From Ceratothoa steindachneri (taxonomy: Eukaryota > Arthropoda > Malacostraca > Isopoda > Cymothoidae), in assembly GCA_963969495.1 (NCBI GenBank), contig OZ018323.1, forward strand, positions 70,280,920-70,344,919: 64,000 bases of DNA. The letters are read 5' to 3'. Below are positions 37,115 through 48,112 of the stretch, in pieces (the stretch's first letter is position 1; every line of letters begins with the position of its first letter). The position numbers and the translations under genes are program-made. The notes beneath the pieces were generated by a model. It was not told the origin of the DNA. It did no database searches and was given only the letters and a program-made list of their open reading frames with translations.

Positions 37115-37190
<76 letters not shown>
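37115..37190. repeat. (TA)n microsatellite
   Basis: About 37 TA units starting at the last base of the TIR element. Confidence 0.97.
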
Positions 37191-37191
<1 letters not shown>

Positions 37192-37384
37192 TATTATTTA
37201 TTCTAAATTGGTTAATTACTACTACATGGTATATTATTTCTGTAATTAATACGTATGCCCGCTTTCAGGATTTCATAGGTACAGCAGGATGCTCATTTGT
37301 GAGGTTCCTCGTTGAGCCTACTTAAGACGCAATTCGGGCATCGCTCCAACCACGCCAATTATATGCAGAAGAGAATATATAAAT

Positions 37385-37480
37385 AAAACTTGATTTTGCT
37401 GGATTATGTGTATACTTCTTATTGGTACTTGTACACTTGGATTCTTCTATTCTAAATTCAATATGATATGCCCTTGTGGC
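37385..37480 (-). pseudogene. Penelope-like RT fragment 2
   Basis: Minus-strand text FRIEESKCTSTNKKYTHNPA followed by KSS matches [13 protein letters not shown] of the element at 31.9 kb and shows what precedes it there, where (TA)n intervenes. Only about 95 bp are recognisable. Confidence 0.7.
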
Positions 37481-37515
37481 TTTTATCATCCGTGAAATCA
37501 TGTTATATTATGTTT
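37470..37515 (+). mobile_element. CR1-E LINE 3' terminal scrap
   Basis: GCCCTTGTGGCTTTTATCAT plus a TGTTATATTATGTT tail matches the reverse complement of 61624-61695, the 3' end of CR1-E with its ATGTT repeats. About 46 bp only. Confidence 0.65.
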
Positions 37516-38029
37516 AACACTGACTCACTTATGACTCTACTGTTTGATGGTTTGCAATTCAATCCAATGGAGTCAATTTATTTATACCATAGTAGTAGTT
37601 TTATAGATATTCTTACTGAGTTAACTTTGATACGGCCTAGTGGCCCTTTTATTTTTTGTCAGGTTATAAGCGGTGTTTTTATCGAAATTTTCTCCCATGT
37701 CCTTCTATTCTTTCATCCTCAGATAACTCAAACAAAGTGTCGTGATATGATTCAGTGCATAATTTAGATAGGTGCAAAAAATTGCCCCCGAGCATTCCAC
37801 ATCTAATAAAAACACTAAATTTCTTTAGCTTATCCTCATATTCTATCCTCCTGACGCGTAAGATTACTCTAAGAACAGTACACTGTACTTTTCAATCACA
37901 TTAGAGCGCTAGACATGGTGAAGATGCATACTTGGGGACGATATTGTAGAAAAAAACTAATAATCCCAAACATGGAATAGCCTGATGAGAATATGAGGTT
38001 GACTCACAGCCATAGACAGAAGTGGTCCA
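37516..38029. other. Unassigned spacer
   Basis: Plus-strand frame 37468-37767 (99 residues) has no recognisable motif and overlaps LINE scraps. Nothing else seen. Confidence 0.5.
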
Positions 38030-39060
38030 GTGTCACATCCTTGGATGGGGTCTGTATACGAAAAATTGGGTCAAATGACTTATTTATAATAAAAGGGAAA
38101 AGGTATAAATAAAACTCAGGAGTATAAGTCCAGGTTAACACCATGAGCGACTCGGACCCCATTCAGTATACTAATTGCATTGTCCCTCTGAACTGCAATA
38201 TCTAGTCTTTGCTTGAAACATCCAGCCTTCCTAGGGTCACCAATAGTTTCCCTGAGAAGAGAACCTATTTCTTTATTAACTCGTGTACTTGAATGACCAA
38301 AGAGCCAACTAGTTTCGGTAACTATTAGCTTAAACAGAAACCTCTGAGTCAGGCCAAAATACTTTATTTTGTTTTTAATTTTCTGCAGTTGTGGCAGCTG
38401 AAGTTACAGAGGCAGCTGACCTGTTAAAAACAGGCTCAGAATAAGTATTGACACATTCCAACACATACTCTTTCCATTCCTAAAAGGGAACATTGTTATC
38501 CCATATGGACGCTTACCATCCCCTCGGTCAAGTCCTACCGGCTCCATAACAGCTAGCAATCCCACTCTTTCAGGGTTCGGCATACTATGTCATTGTGGGC
38601 ATAGTGTCTCTGTATCTTTCCAGCAACCAGCTGACAAGACAAGAGGTGCGATCTAAAGGATCAACACCAGATCCACATTTACACATATGTGTCTCACAAA
38701 TTGGCGCACCCACGCTCAAAGCTATGGCAACCCTAAGGCCTTCTGGATCCAACTGAGTTGCTAAAGATGGGACCGAGATGGCTGACCGCCAACAGCCACT
38801 ATCAGGATGCCCTGCGGCTACAGACGGACTCTTGCAACCTGATTTACCATCTCTTTGAGGTCATTTATTTTACAGAGAGCAAGAGGTAGATCCCAACATT
38901 TCTGCTTCAAACGGTTCTTATTTTCAGGCTCAAAGGCATTGTTTCCAAGTATCTCCCTCCAGAATTTAATAGGTACAGCCACCTGGCCATCTTGAGCCAA
39001 ACCGGTAACCAGTGAAAGAACAGCTCGCATTAAAGAGTTAACTGAAATCAAGGAAGATAT
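38030..39060 (-). pseudogene. Non-LTR retrotransposon C-terminus with R2-type motifs (copy 2, longest)
   Basis: Minus-strand order: 39051-38818 (RLKQKCWDLPLALCKINDLK), then PDSGCWRSAISVPSLATQLD, VAIALSVGAPICETHMCKCG (start of a zinc knuckle), VGLDRGDGKRPYGITMFPF (the PD motif has Tyr for Asp) and GKSMCWN (Asn for the second acidic residue). Further on at 38340-38130: LIVTETSWLFGHSSTRVNKE, RQRLDIAVQRDNAISILNG-like text to the end. Both endonuclease acidic residues are mutated. It shows the family's C-terminal order more fully than copies 1 and 3. Confidence 0.7.
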
Positions 39061-39286
39061 GTACCCAAGGAGAGTGTAGAGCTTCTAAATATTGCATGAA
39101 TTGATTTGGGCCTTAGATAGCAATTTGAAACAATCAGTACGGACATAATTTTTTTTGTTTTGGCTTTGAATGATCGTACCATAAGGATAACGAAGATTTG
39201 AACTCTCCTAGCTCTCATGGGAATGTAATGATTCAAGTTAAGAAAAAAAGGATATATTATAATCTTACAATAATCTATAATTTGAA

Positions 39287-39314
39287 GCTATTATTATTAT
39301 TATTATTATTATTA
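39287..39314. repeat. (ATT)n microsatellite
   Basis: About nine perfect ATT units. Confidence 0.95.
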
Positions 39315-39360
39315 TATCAAATTGAATTAAATAACGGAGAGGATATTTAAGGCATACAAA

Positions 39361-40332
39361 TTGAATGTTATAGAGAATATTGAAGGATACATAGATGATT
39401 TAAGTTATGCGTTTGGAAAGTTAATATTTGTATATAAATATGTAATTATAATTGACAATACAGGATCCCTTGCTGATGAAGTAAAACTGATTAAAGCAAC
39501 CTTGACGACTCATCAAGAAGTAGAAAAAGATATATCTGATACTTTAAAAGAAATTAGGAAACAAATAAGTAATCAAAATCAATTATTAATGAGCACAACA
39601 AGCTCTTTTATCAGCATAACCAAAAGCTTAATTTTCTAAAAGGCTCTCTGACTCAAAATTCGAATAACCCAGTTCCACCTAAAGTCAAACCAAAAATAAA
39701 GAATCAAAACCCCACAGAAGATACAGACTCTCATCCTAACACTACCACCCAAACTATTCAACCCATTTCTAGTGAAAACCAAGATGGCAATCAAGTCAAT
39801 CCAACCTCCACCAATACAAATAAGGACTCTAATGAGAACCGAAAATCAGCCCAAACAGATGATGAAAGTAATTATGAATGCATAAACCCAACTCTACTAG
39901 CCGTTGACACTGATACAAACCCGTGGTTCAATGTTGGAGCAAGAGGAAAAATACTAAAATCCGATAGTACAAAATTAATTAACTCTATAAAGAACTTGAT
40001 AGAAAAATCCAAGAAACCTATCAAAGTCGGTACATCATCAGATGAAGGCATTAGAGTTGCTAAAGGCTTGATAGAGTCTATTTAACCAAATTTGCACCTG
40101 ACTATACAGAAGAAGAACTCAAAAGTTATATTAAAAAGAAGACAAACATAGATGCGAAATGCACCAAAATGCCATCAAAATTTCCTGAAAATTACAGTAG
40201 TTTTAAAGTGGAAGCTCAATGTGAAGACCCTTCAATCTTTATAGACCCATCAACATGGACAAAAGGAATCTCTTTCAATTGGTTCAGACCACAACGTACA
40301 AGTAATATTCTAGCTCATAATGGAGAGTAAAT
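39361..40332 (+). pseudogene. Jockey-like LINE J4 ORF1
   Basis: Frame 39361-39639 contains a probable coiled coil (KATLTTHQEVEKDISDTLKE). After a frameshift the reading continues with Asn/Pro/Thr-rich text, NPWFNVGARGKIL and KKPIKVGTSSDEGIRVAKGL; a second shift at 40080 gives DYTEEELKSYIKKKTNIDAK, FPENYSSFKVEAQCEDPSIF and PSTWTKGISFNWFRP. The last block matches the C-terminal region of ORF1 proteins in Jockey-group LINEs. The stop at 40330 overlaps the ORF2 ATG at 40321. CCHC knuckles are not seen. Confidence 0.68.
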
Positions 40333-40705
40333 TAAATGTAGTTAGTTACAATTGCAGGGGTCTGCGAACAAATGAAATTGGTTTAAATAAGATAATAAAT
40401 AATTTTGAGATAGTTTTACTACAGGAGACATGGATATCAAAAACGGAATGTAAAGAGATTAATACACTTTTTTTTAAATCATAGGGGGAAGGGGGCAAAC
40501 TCTCCAAATGATGATAGTAACTGCTTATTAGTAGGTAGGAAAAATAAAAAAGGTGTAACAATAATATGGAATTCAAAATTAGAACATTATATAAGTGGAT
40601 TAACTTTTGATTATGATTGGGTTGTTGGTATTAAAATAGTGCTTAACTGTCGAGTAATGTATATTGTTAATGTATACATACCATGTGAGTCAGTAGAAAA
40701 TGAGG

Positions 40706-40708
<3 letters not shown>
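40321..40708 (+). pseudogene. J4 ORF2 endonuclease, part 1
   Basis: Starts MESKLNVVSYNCRGLRTNEI with the N-terminal Asn, then EIVLLQETWIS with the catalytic Glu. A frameshift at about 40470 follows, then KKGVTIIWNSKLEHYISGLT and VMYIVNVYIPCESVENEEL. The coding text stops at the (TA)n at 40709 and resumes at 47078 with the expected next residues. The 6.2-kb Gypsy element and its flanking (TA)n lie between. Confidence 0.85.

Positions 40709-40790
<82 letters not shown>
40709..40790. repeat. (TA)n microsatellite at the Gypsy 5' junction
   Basis: About 41 TA units between the split LINE and the LTR start. The uninterrupted LINE would read TTATATAGAC here, so only a three-unit TA seed pre-existed. 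Confidence 0.95.
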
Positions 40791-40792
<2 letters not shown>

Positions 40793-42083
40793 TGATAGAA
40801 CGGGTTGAGGCAGCGTTAGTTTCAACTCCTATCACATATTATTTAAAACCACGATGCTCCCACGTGCATCTTCGCTTCGAAGCTTGGCGTCTTATCGCAG
40901 CCACCGGATGTCAATGTTTAAACAAGGAGGTTATCGTCCCCCTGTTCGCCCCCATACGCCGACCTTGCCAGATTGAGTTAGGCTTATGGGCAGATAAGGC
41001 ATTGTTCCCAGCCTCGGCTGTGCATTCACTCGAAGTTCCCACTCCATTGTCCCCCACGCCAAGGGAGTGTCTCAACTATTTAGATGGAAACTTTACCACT
41101 AAGATCAGATTGGAGATCCAGATTTTCGTCGCGAAACATCAGCACGCCCCTCTCTCCCTTTGTGCGCCAAGGGACCTCGACCTCGAGATTCACCATCACT
41201 TGTCCAGAAGGAGGACAAAATCCCTTGAGTGCCAAAGTTCGAACCTTTGCGACGCCGAGTCCAAAAGGCTTCCTTCTTGTTGTTCAGAGGAGAACAACAT
41301 TAGAACAGCCATTGTTCTTGAGCCCGTAGACAAGAGACGGTTCTCCCCCCCCCCTGATTGTTCAGAAGAGAACAACGTAGAACAGCCATTGTTCTTTAGA
41401 GGCCTTCGCCAAGAAACGGTTCTCACCCTTCCCCCTTGTTGTTCAGAGGAGAACAACATTAGAACAGCCATTGTTCTTGAGCCCGTAGACAAGAGACAGT
41501 TCTCACCCCACCTTTGTTCAGAAGAGAACAACGTAGAACAGTCATTGTTCTTCAAGCCGTTCGTCGAGAAACGGTTCTCATTCCCAAGACGCCACGTCAG
41601 GATCATCTTATTCCCGCCCCTTCGGCTGGAACTCGCCAGCGGACCGAAAATTCCTTCACGTCGCCTTCCACTGCACCACTAGTATAAAGTTACGTAAGCC
41701 AAACGTTACCTTTGAGTATTGAACCCTTTTGTCAATTCTATCCTGTGCTTTAAATGGTTTAGCGAACCATCCTATCTCTTTGACTCTATATTTGTTTTAC
41801 CTTTTTAAATCCTTTAATCCTCGGATTAGCCCGAGCCCCCACGACCCTTTCCATTCTCTGGTTATGTCAATATTTTCCGTCTTGTGTTTGTTGATAGTTA
41901 TTATTAATAAAACTCTATTTTATTAATGATAGCAATATTATTATCCTTGAGCTCAGTTCCACTTCTTAAGCATATCGAAGATACATAATATCGGCCGCCA
42001 GACATTAACGCATTCTAAAGATAATTAAAGAAGTTCCCTCAACGAATAGTCATATACGGTATATCGTCGAGAGTCCATTCTAC

Positions 42084-42087
<4 letters not shown>
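40793..42087 (+). repeat. 5' LTR of the Gypsy element
   Basis: Starts TGATAGAACGGG and ends TACGACA, giving TG...CA termini. Contains four units built around TTGTTCAGAGGAGAACAA (41278-41600), a TATA-like AGTATAAAG at about 41680 and AATAAAA signals near 41907, as expected for U3, R and U5. A 296-residue open frame (40792-41682) follows the LTR but has no motif. A (TA)n lies immediately after the LTR. Confidence 0.92.
41278..41600 (+). repeat. LTR-internal tandem array, four units of about 80 bp
   Basis: Units start TGTTCAGAGGAGAAC or TGTTCAGAAGAGAAC at about 41281, 41358, 41440 and 41516, each continuing AGAACAGCCATTGTTCTT and a conserved GAAACGGTTCTC or GAGACGGTTCTC. Units 1 and 3 are most alike, as are 2 and 4, so a dimer was duplicated. 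Each contains a short palindrome. The 3' LTR has the same array with deletions. Confidence 0.85.

Positions 42088-42119
<32 letters not shown>
42088..42119. repeat. (TA)n between U5 and the primer-binding site
   Basis: About 16 TA units directly after TACGACA and about 8 bp before TTTGGTATCAGG. The 3' LTR is followed at the same point by (CA)n(TA)n, so the microsatellite may belong to the LTR terminus. Confidence 0.9.
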
Positions 42120-42120
<1 letters not shown>

Positions 42121-42470
42121 GATTTAAATTTGGTATCAGGTGTGTAAGGTTTAACGCTATATCTTTGCAAACACTGGTCTCATCGAGTAAAGCATAGTGT
42201 TATTCGTTACAATAATAGAGTATAGTAGTTCCCTTTTGTTTTAACGATTGCTATCCCCTTTTTTTTTAAACTTAAGAAGCTGGAGTAGCTCAAGGAACGG
42301 TGATAATAATTTGTTGTGTTTTTTTGTGATTTTAATCAGTGGTTATTTAGATCGAGAAACCAAGTACGAATAGGTCAGTGCCCATATTTAGGTAGGCTAA
42401 TTCTTTAGAAGGCATATTTCTTGTTGCAAGGAATTTTAGTTGGTTGAATAGTGCGCCCCCAAGTGCAAAG

Positions 42471-43664
42471 ATGACTCAGTTCGAAATCTTTAAAGCGCAA
42501 GGAGAATCCTTGGGACTCTCCGGAAAAGAACTAATTGAGTACGTTCAAGAGGAGCAAAGAAAAGAGCGTGAAGAAAAAGAACGAGAAAGAGAAATCCAAC
42601 GAGAAGAAAGAGAAAGAGAAATTCAACGAGAAGAACAAGAAAGAGAAAGAGTAATCCAACGAGAAGAACAAGAAAGAGAAAGAGTAATCAAATTAGAAGA
42701 AAGAGAAAGAGAAATCCAGCGAGAAGAACAAGAAAGAGAAAGAGAATTTCAACGAGAAGAAAGAGAGAAACGGAGAAGACAAGCTGAGCTTTACCATCAG
42801 ATTGAATTAGCTCGTGTTGAAGCAGAGATACAGTCCGCCAGTTTCCGTTCCGAAGCCTCCTCCCCCAATCTCTCACTAAAGCTCCCCAATTTCAAGGATG
42901 GAGAGGATTTCGGAGCATTTTTAGCCCACTTCGAAAAGATCCTCGAAATCAATAACATGGATCTGGAGGCTGAAGGTGTAGCCAGATTACTTCTCCTGTT
43001 AAATTGAAAATTGCGCGAAATTTTTATATCTCTACCATCTGAGTGTACAATTAACTACAGCACCTTAAAAGCTGAGTTATTGGCCGCTCATAATATGACT
43101 CCCGATTTCTACTGCCAAGAATTTCGAGGAGGTCATATTAAACCCGGACAGACGTTCCGTCAATTCGGATACATTCTTCAGAGGAATTTTAAATTTTGGT
43201 TAGAATCCTCAAAGGTTGATCCGAACTACGAGTCCTTAACAGACTTCGTGTTGTGAGATCAATTTTTGGCGTCTCTCCCGACGGAGATCCGCGCGTTCGT
43301 CAAGGATCGTCGGTGCCAGACCTTTAAAGAATGTACCGAAGAAGCGGATGTCTATGCCGCAAGCCATAATTTATACCCAAAGGAGAATCGAACTTCTCAC
43401 CAACCCCCAAACCAGGAAAGAAGGAAGGATTCGCGCCCCTTCCCAGGAAAGCTAACAAAGTTTCCGGGCCCCGTAAAACCCCAAAACTTCTTTCCCCAAA
43501 ACCAACAACGGGACTCTAAACCTCCCGTTAAGATTTCTCCTCCATCTCTCTTCCCGAAGCGACCAATCATATGCTTCACCTGTGGTGTAAAAAACCACAT
43601 GAGTTGGAATTGCCCCCAAAATTCTAGCTTAAAAGCGGACCAGCCACCAAGTTCACCAGATTAA
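42471..43664 (+). pseudogene. Gypsy gag with two in-frame TGA codons
   Basis: Likely start MTQFEIFKAQGESLGL at 42471 within the longer frame. An Arg/Glu-rich repeat (QREEREREIQ type) follows at about 42560-42780. The capsid has LPNFKDGEDFGAFLAHFEKI and FRQFGYILQRNFKFWLE, then ESLTDFVL, and a CCHC knuckle CFTCGVKNHMSWNC near 43575. TGA codons at 43005-43007 and 43254-43256 are in the same frame as everything else; the second most likely replaces an Arg codon (CGA to TGA). The end at 43662 is followed by a frame change into pol. Gag would package RNA in virus-like particles. Confidence 0.88.
42560..42780 (+). repeat. Gag-internal minisatellite encoding Arg/Glu-rich coil
   Basis: About six repeats of GAAGAACAAGAAAGAGAAAG-type units, 33 or 36 bp long, so frame is preserved. 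They encode EREREIQREEQ variants, likely a long charged helix. Confidence 0.85.
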
Positions 43665-43683
43665 TGCAACCCCGGCTCCCCCG

Positions 43684-45290
43684 GTGGTGCAGACCCAAGC
43701 AGAAACTTCTCCCCCTCCGTCAGGCCACCAGGTAAATTTTGTTTTTGATAAAAGTTCATCGGGAACTTTGAAATTTGAGGAGGGCAGCGTGAACGGCTGT
43801 CGAGTATCGACTCTCGTCAGGGACACAGGATGTACGTGTTTCATCGTGTCCGACGAACCCCTTCCCCCAGTGGACCCTAACCACGAAAAATTTGCGGTGG
43901 TACATGACTACCTTGGGCGGGCGAACCAATTCCCCGTCGTTAGATGTTACCTGCAGTGTCAATATTATGATGGCTGGGCTGAAGTCATTTCAGCACCCAT
44001 ACAATTCTGTTCCGTACTTATAGGACAGAGCCCCCAAGTAAGTTCAGACCCTGTGTCTCAGGCCGCCCTTCCTCGGGGCCGAGCTAAGAAAGAAGCCCAG
44101 GAGCCCGTCCCCATCAGAACCCCGATACCGTCCGAATTCTCGGAGACCCCAAACCAGGACTTTAGGACGGCACAAAAGGAGTGTGAATTACTAACACCCT
44201 TAGGCGATAAGGCCCAAGACAAGGACACGGAGACTGTCCGTGGACCCCAAGAAAAAAAGAACCCCCAACGCGCCCATGGAGATACCTTCGTAGAACTGGA
44301 CGAAACATCGGCGCATGAAGAAGATTACCCCGCGGAGTCCCTTAATGTAATACAGATAGTGTGCACCCAACCTGATGCCGATTACCCTCCTCCTTCCCTA
44401 CCAGGCGAGTCTTTGGAACCCTCTGACCTGGATATTAACGCGCAACTGACACCACATCACAAGAGTCAGCTACAAGAACTATTTGAATGGAGTCACCATT
44501 TAACCACCCTATTAGCTCTCTTCGAGCGACTGCGCGAAAATGGCCTCACCATTGGCCCCAGCAAATGCCATTTTGCCCACGAAACCATAAAATATTTGGG
44601 TTTCAAAATAGGACAAAGCAAGTTAGGTCCCCAAGAGAACAAGATTAAGGCAATCGCCGACATGCCCCTCCCGATTACAAAGAAGCAATTGAGATCGTTC
44701 CTAAGGATCAGCTTCTCACTATCAGCGATTTGTTCCGAATTTCGCTGCAATTTCGGCCCCCCTCAGCCCCCTTTAAAAAAGGAATTTCCCCGATCGTTTA
44801 CGTTGGAATGATGTCGCTGTTTCCCATTTTAATCAGCTCAAGAGTAAGTTCATTTCTGCCCCCATTTTAAAGTTGCCCAACCTAGAAAAATCCTTTGGGA
44901 TTAAGACCGACGTGAGCAACGAGCAACGAGGGCATTGGAGGTGTACTCCTTCAATACGAGGATGACGGAACGAGTCATCCAGTTGCATATGCTAGTCGTC
45001 AATTATTACCACGCGAAAAGAGATATGCCACTATAGAAAAGGAAGCTCTATCAATTATCTGGGTCATAGACAAATTCAAGATGTACTTGATAGGTAAAGA
45101 ATTTCAGATAGGAACCGACCACCGTCCGTTAGCCTATATTAGGAATGTGCGACACTCAAACGGCCGAATCATGCGCTGGAGTTTACTCTTGCAAGAGTAT
45201 CAATTTAAAATAAATTATATCAAAGGTTCCGATAACCAGGTCGCTGACGCACTCAGTAGGAATGCGTTACTGAATAGCGTAGAGTAATTG
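43684..45290 (+). pseudogene. Gypsy pol: protease, RT remnant, RNase H
   Basis: The frame 43684-44811 has the protease box TLVRDTGCTCFIVS with DTG intact. A long spacer follows (to about 44440), then HHKSQLQELF. At about 44490 it jumps to EWSHHLTTLLALFERLRENG, the region after the RT catalytic YVDD box, so the RT core is deleted. It continues with YLGFKIGQSKLGPQENKIKA and TKKQLRSFL. After frameshifts RNase H appears: IKTDVSN near 44905, REKRYATIEKEALSIIWVID in a shifted frame, then IGTDHRPLAYI, FKINYIKGSDNQVADALSRN. The integrase is absent; 45290-45690 is non-coding. The copy could not replicate itself. Confidence 0.88.
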
Positions 45291-45702
45291 TATTCATAGA
45301 ATTAGTATCTCCATGTAGGTATATACCGTCTTGTACGACTTAAATTAAGATTCTCTTGAAATATAATTAGTTAATGTATATGTCTGAATTTTGTAACGCT
45401 CAATGTCTATTTTTTTTTGTATGTATATATTTGTACCCATTAAATTACGTATAAATTATTGTGTCCCATATGTACTAATTTTATATCATTTCATTGTTCC
45501 ATACCTTTTTTTTTATTAAGTTGTATTAAAGGTTATTTTCCCTTATAATCAAAAGATCAAAATAATCATATGTATTGAGGTAATACGAGTTAGGTGCAGG
45601 AAGGTACGGTTGGTACAAGAAGACGAGTTCCCCACAACGGAGCTCTATCGTTGTCCCTTCTCTCTTTTTTCGAAGTGACAACTTCCCCCGTAATGGAGGG
45701 GT

Positions 45703-46981
45703 GTGATAGAACGGGTTGAGGCAGCGTTAGTTTCAACTCCTATCACATATTATTTAAAACCACGATGCTCCCACGTGCATCTTCGCTTCAAAGCTTAGCG
45801 TCTTATCGCAGCCACCGGATGTCAATGTTTAAACAAGGAGGTTATCGTCCCCCCGTTCGCTTCCATACGCCGACCTCGCCAGATTGAGTTAGGCTTATGG
45901 GCAGATAAGGCATTGTTCCCAGCCTCGGCTGTGCATTCCCTCGAAGTTCCTACTCCATTGTCCCCCACGCCAAGGGAGTGTCTCGACTATTTAGATGGAA
46001 ACTTTACCACTAAGATCAGATTGGAGATCCAGATTTTCGTCACGAAACATCACCACGACCCTCTCTCCCTTTGTGCGCCAAGGGACCTCGACCTCGAGAT
46101 TCACCATCACTTGTCCAGAAGGAGGACAAAATCCTTTGAGTGATAAAGTTTGAGCCTTTGCGACGCCGAGTCCAAAAGGCTTCCCCCTTGTTGTTCAGAG
46201 GAGAACAACATTAGAACAGCCATTGTTCTTGAGCCCGTAGACAAGAGACGGTTCCCCCCCCCTGATTGTTCATAAAAGAACAACGTAGAACAGCCATTGT
46301 TCTTTTGAGGCCTTCGCCAAGAAACGGTTTTCACCCTTCCCCCTTGTTGTTCAGAGGAGAACAGCCATTGTTCTTGAGCCCGTAGACAAGAGACGGTTCT
46401 CACCCCCCCTTTGTTCAGAAGAGAATAACGTAGAACAGTCATTGTTCTTCAAGCCGTTCGTCGAGAAACGGTTCTCATTCCCAAGACGCCACGTCAGGAT
46501 CATCTTATTTCCCATCCTACGGCTGGAACTCGCCAGCGGACCGAAAATTCCTTCACGTCGCCTTCCACTGCACCACTAGTATAAAGTTACTTAAGCCAAA
46601 CGTTACCTTTGAGTATTGAACCCTTTTGTCAATTCTATCCTGTGCTTTAAATGGTTTAGCGAACCATCCCATCTCTTTAACTCTATATTTGTTTTACCTT
46701 TTTAAATCCTTTAATCCTCGCATTAGCCCGAGCCCCCACGACCCTTTCCATTCTCTGGTTATGTCAATATTTTCCGTCTTGTGTTTGTTGATAGTTATTA
46801 TTAATAAAACACTATTTTATTAATGATAGCAATATTATTATCCTTGAGCTCAGTTCCACTTCTTAAGCATATCGAAGATACATAATATCGGCCCACCAGA
46901 CATCACGCACTCTAAAGATAATTAAAGAAGTTCCCTCAACGAATAGTTACATATGGTATATCGTCGAGAGTCCATTCTACG

Positions 46982-46984
<3 letters not shown>
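45703..46984 (+). repeat. 3' LTR of the Gypsy element
   Basis: Direct repeat of the 5' LTR with the same TGATAGAACGGG start and TACGACA end. The internal array is shorter, with 10-15-bp losses. (CA)12 then (TA)35 follow at once. Confidence 0.92.

Positions 46985-47077
<93 letters not shown>
46985..47077. repeat. (CA)n(TA)n at the Gypsy 3' junction
   Basis: About 12 CA units pass into about 35 TA units that end at the resumed LINE codons (GACTATATAAG). Confidence 0.95.
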
Positions 47078-47079
<2 letters not shown>

Positions 47080-47430
47080 TATATAAGTTAGGTACTTTGT
47101 TAGAAGAGTTAGATAGTACATGTTATTGTGTATATGGTGATTTCAATAGTAACATATTAGGTAATGACTCAGAGTTTTCTAAACACTTAATTTTTTTTGT
47201 GAAGCCTATAAACTTAAATGGTCAAGCAGACTAAGCCTGCCGAGAGACACTTTCACATATGTCAGTGACGCATGGGGTTCAAAATCTTAGTTGGACCACT
47301 GCATTTCATCTGAGGATGGTCTTAAATTGATTTCAGATACGTATGTATTATATTATTCTTTTGGGTCTGATCATCTTCCATTTGTGTCAAAATTGACTAT
47401 TAAATTAATACCTAAAGACAGTTAATTTAA
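47078..47430 (+). pseudogene. J4 ORF2 endonuclease, part 2
   Basis: DYISKLGTLLEELDSTCYCV and YGDFNSNILGNDSEFSKHL continue the text lost at 40708; GDFN is the catalytic Asp-Asn block. After a frameshift the end reads LDHCISSEDGLKLISDTYVL and GSDHLPFVSK, the catalytic His block. It stops at 47421 and no RT follows. Similarity to J4 is lost after about 47430. Confidence 0.85.
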
Positions 47431-47924
47431 ATAGGTGAATAAGTATTAGCAGTAAGATAGTGGTAATTTTAGTTGTTAAGGTAAATATAATCTTTTGGTG
47501 CCTTTTGGATTAGTAATATCAAAATTTTATACTTCAAAATTGTAATGTATTTTAATTTTTTTATGGATCACCGAAATCCGCAATAAAGTAGTTTGTTTGT
47601 TTGTAACTACATGACTAATGATGTAATGTGAATTTGGGTCTGTAAATGAGAGAAGGAACATGAATTAGGCCTTACTCTCTTGTGTGGATTGTTTGCAGAG
47701 AACAAGTAGAGGGGGAATTTTGAATGACCTTTCTTTGAAGCGACGCTGTATACGAGTGGACCTTGAAAAGTGATTCCAGGCAGATGGCGAAAGGCGTGTG
47801 TTTGTATGCGTGTTCGTGTAAGGGAAAATCTTGTATACCCGGGATTTTGTCGTATTCGTGTGATATTGCATAGAAATCATTTATTCTTGTCAAAGAGTAA
47901 TTGATTATTATCTATAGGAATGCT
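47431..47924. other. Spacer containing a relative of the 19390-19690 repeat
   Basis: 47625-47860 shares ordered words with the 19.4-kb repeat (AAATGAGA, CTTACTCTCT, TTTGCAGAG, GCGTGTGTTTGT). No genes recognised. Confidence 0.45.
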
Positions 47925-48112
47925 TCAGAGGGCATTGCTATCAGAGCAATGTCTAGTGTCAATCTTATTCCTAAGCCACCCAGCCCAATTGGGAAAGTTG
48001 CCTGAGTACATGAATTTCTTGAAAAGTCATTGTTGATTAGTTTGGAGACAGCACCTTTCACAGAGTCATCAAAACACTCCAAAGATGCCATTATAGGTTT
48101 TAAATGAATATT
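47925..48112 (-). pseudogene. Non-LTR retrotransposon with R2-type C-terminus, fragment (copy 3)
   Basis: Minus-strand text DSVKGAVSKLINNDFSRNSC, then ATFPIGLGGLGIRLTLDIAL, equals the segment at 2905-2740 of copy 1 and is better preserved (GGLGIR). About 188 bp only, with one stop. Confidence 0.72.

Larger units (their letters stand above)
40793..46984 (+). mobile_element. Ty3/Gypsy LTR retrotransposon, nonautonomous, 6.2 kb
   Basis: Two direct LTRs (40793-42087 and 45703-46984), a PBS-like TTTGGTATCAGG after the 5' LTR at 42127, gag, protease, partial RT, RNase H, and a purine tract AATGGAGGGG before the 3' LTR. RT core and all integrase are missing. It inserted into the endonuclease of LINE J4. 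The LTRs are about 95% alike by eye, with indels. Confidence 0.93.

Noticed and set aside
40792..41682. 296-residue ORF at the start of the Gypsy element
   Set aside because: It lies wholly inside the LTR, is broken in the 3' LTR and has no motif; a chance frame across the repeat array.
43005..43256. In-frame TGA codons of gag as programmed read-through or selenocysteine
   Set aside because: At 43254 TGA most likely replaces CGA, no SECIS-like or read-through context is seen, and the element is otherwise decayed.
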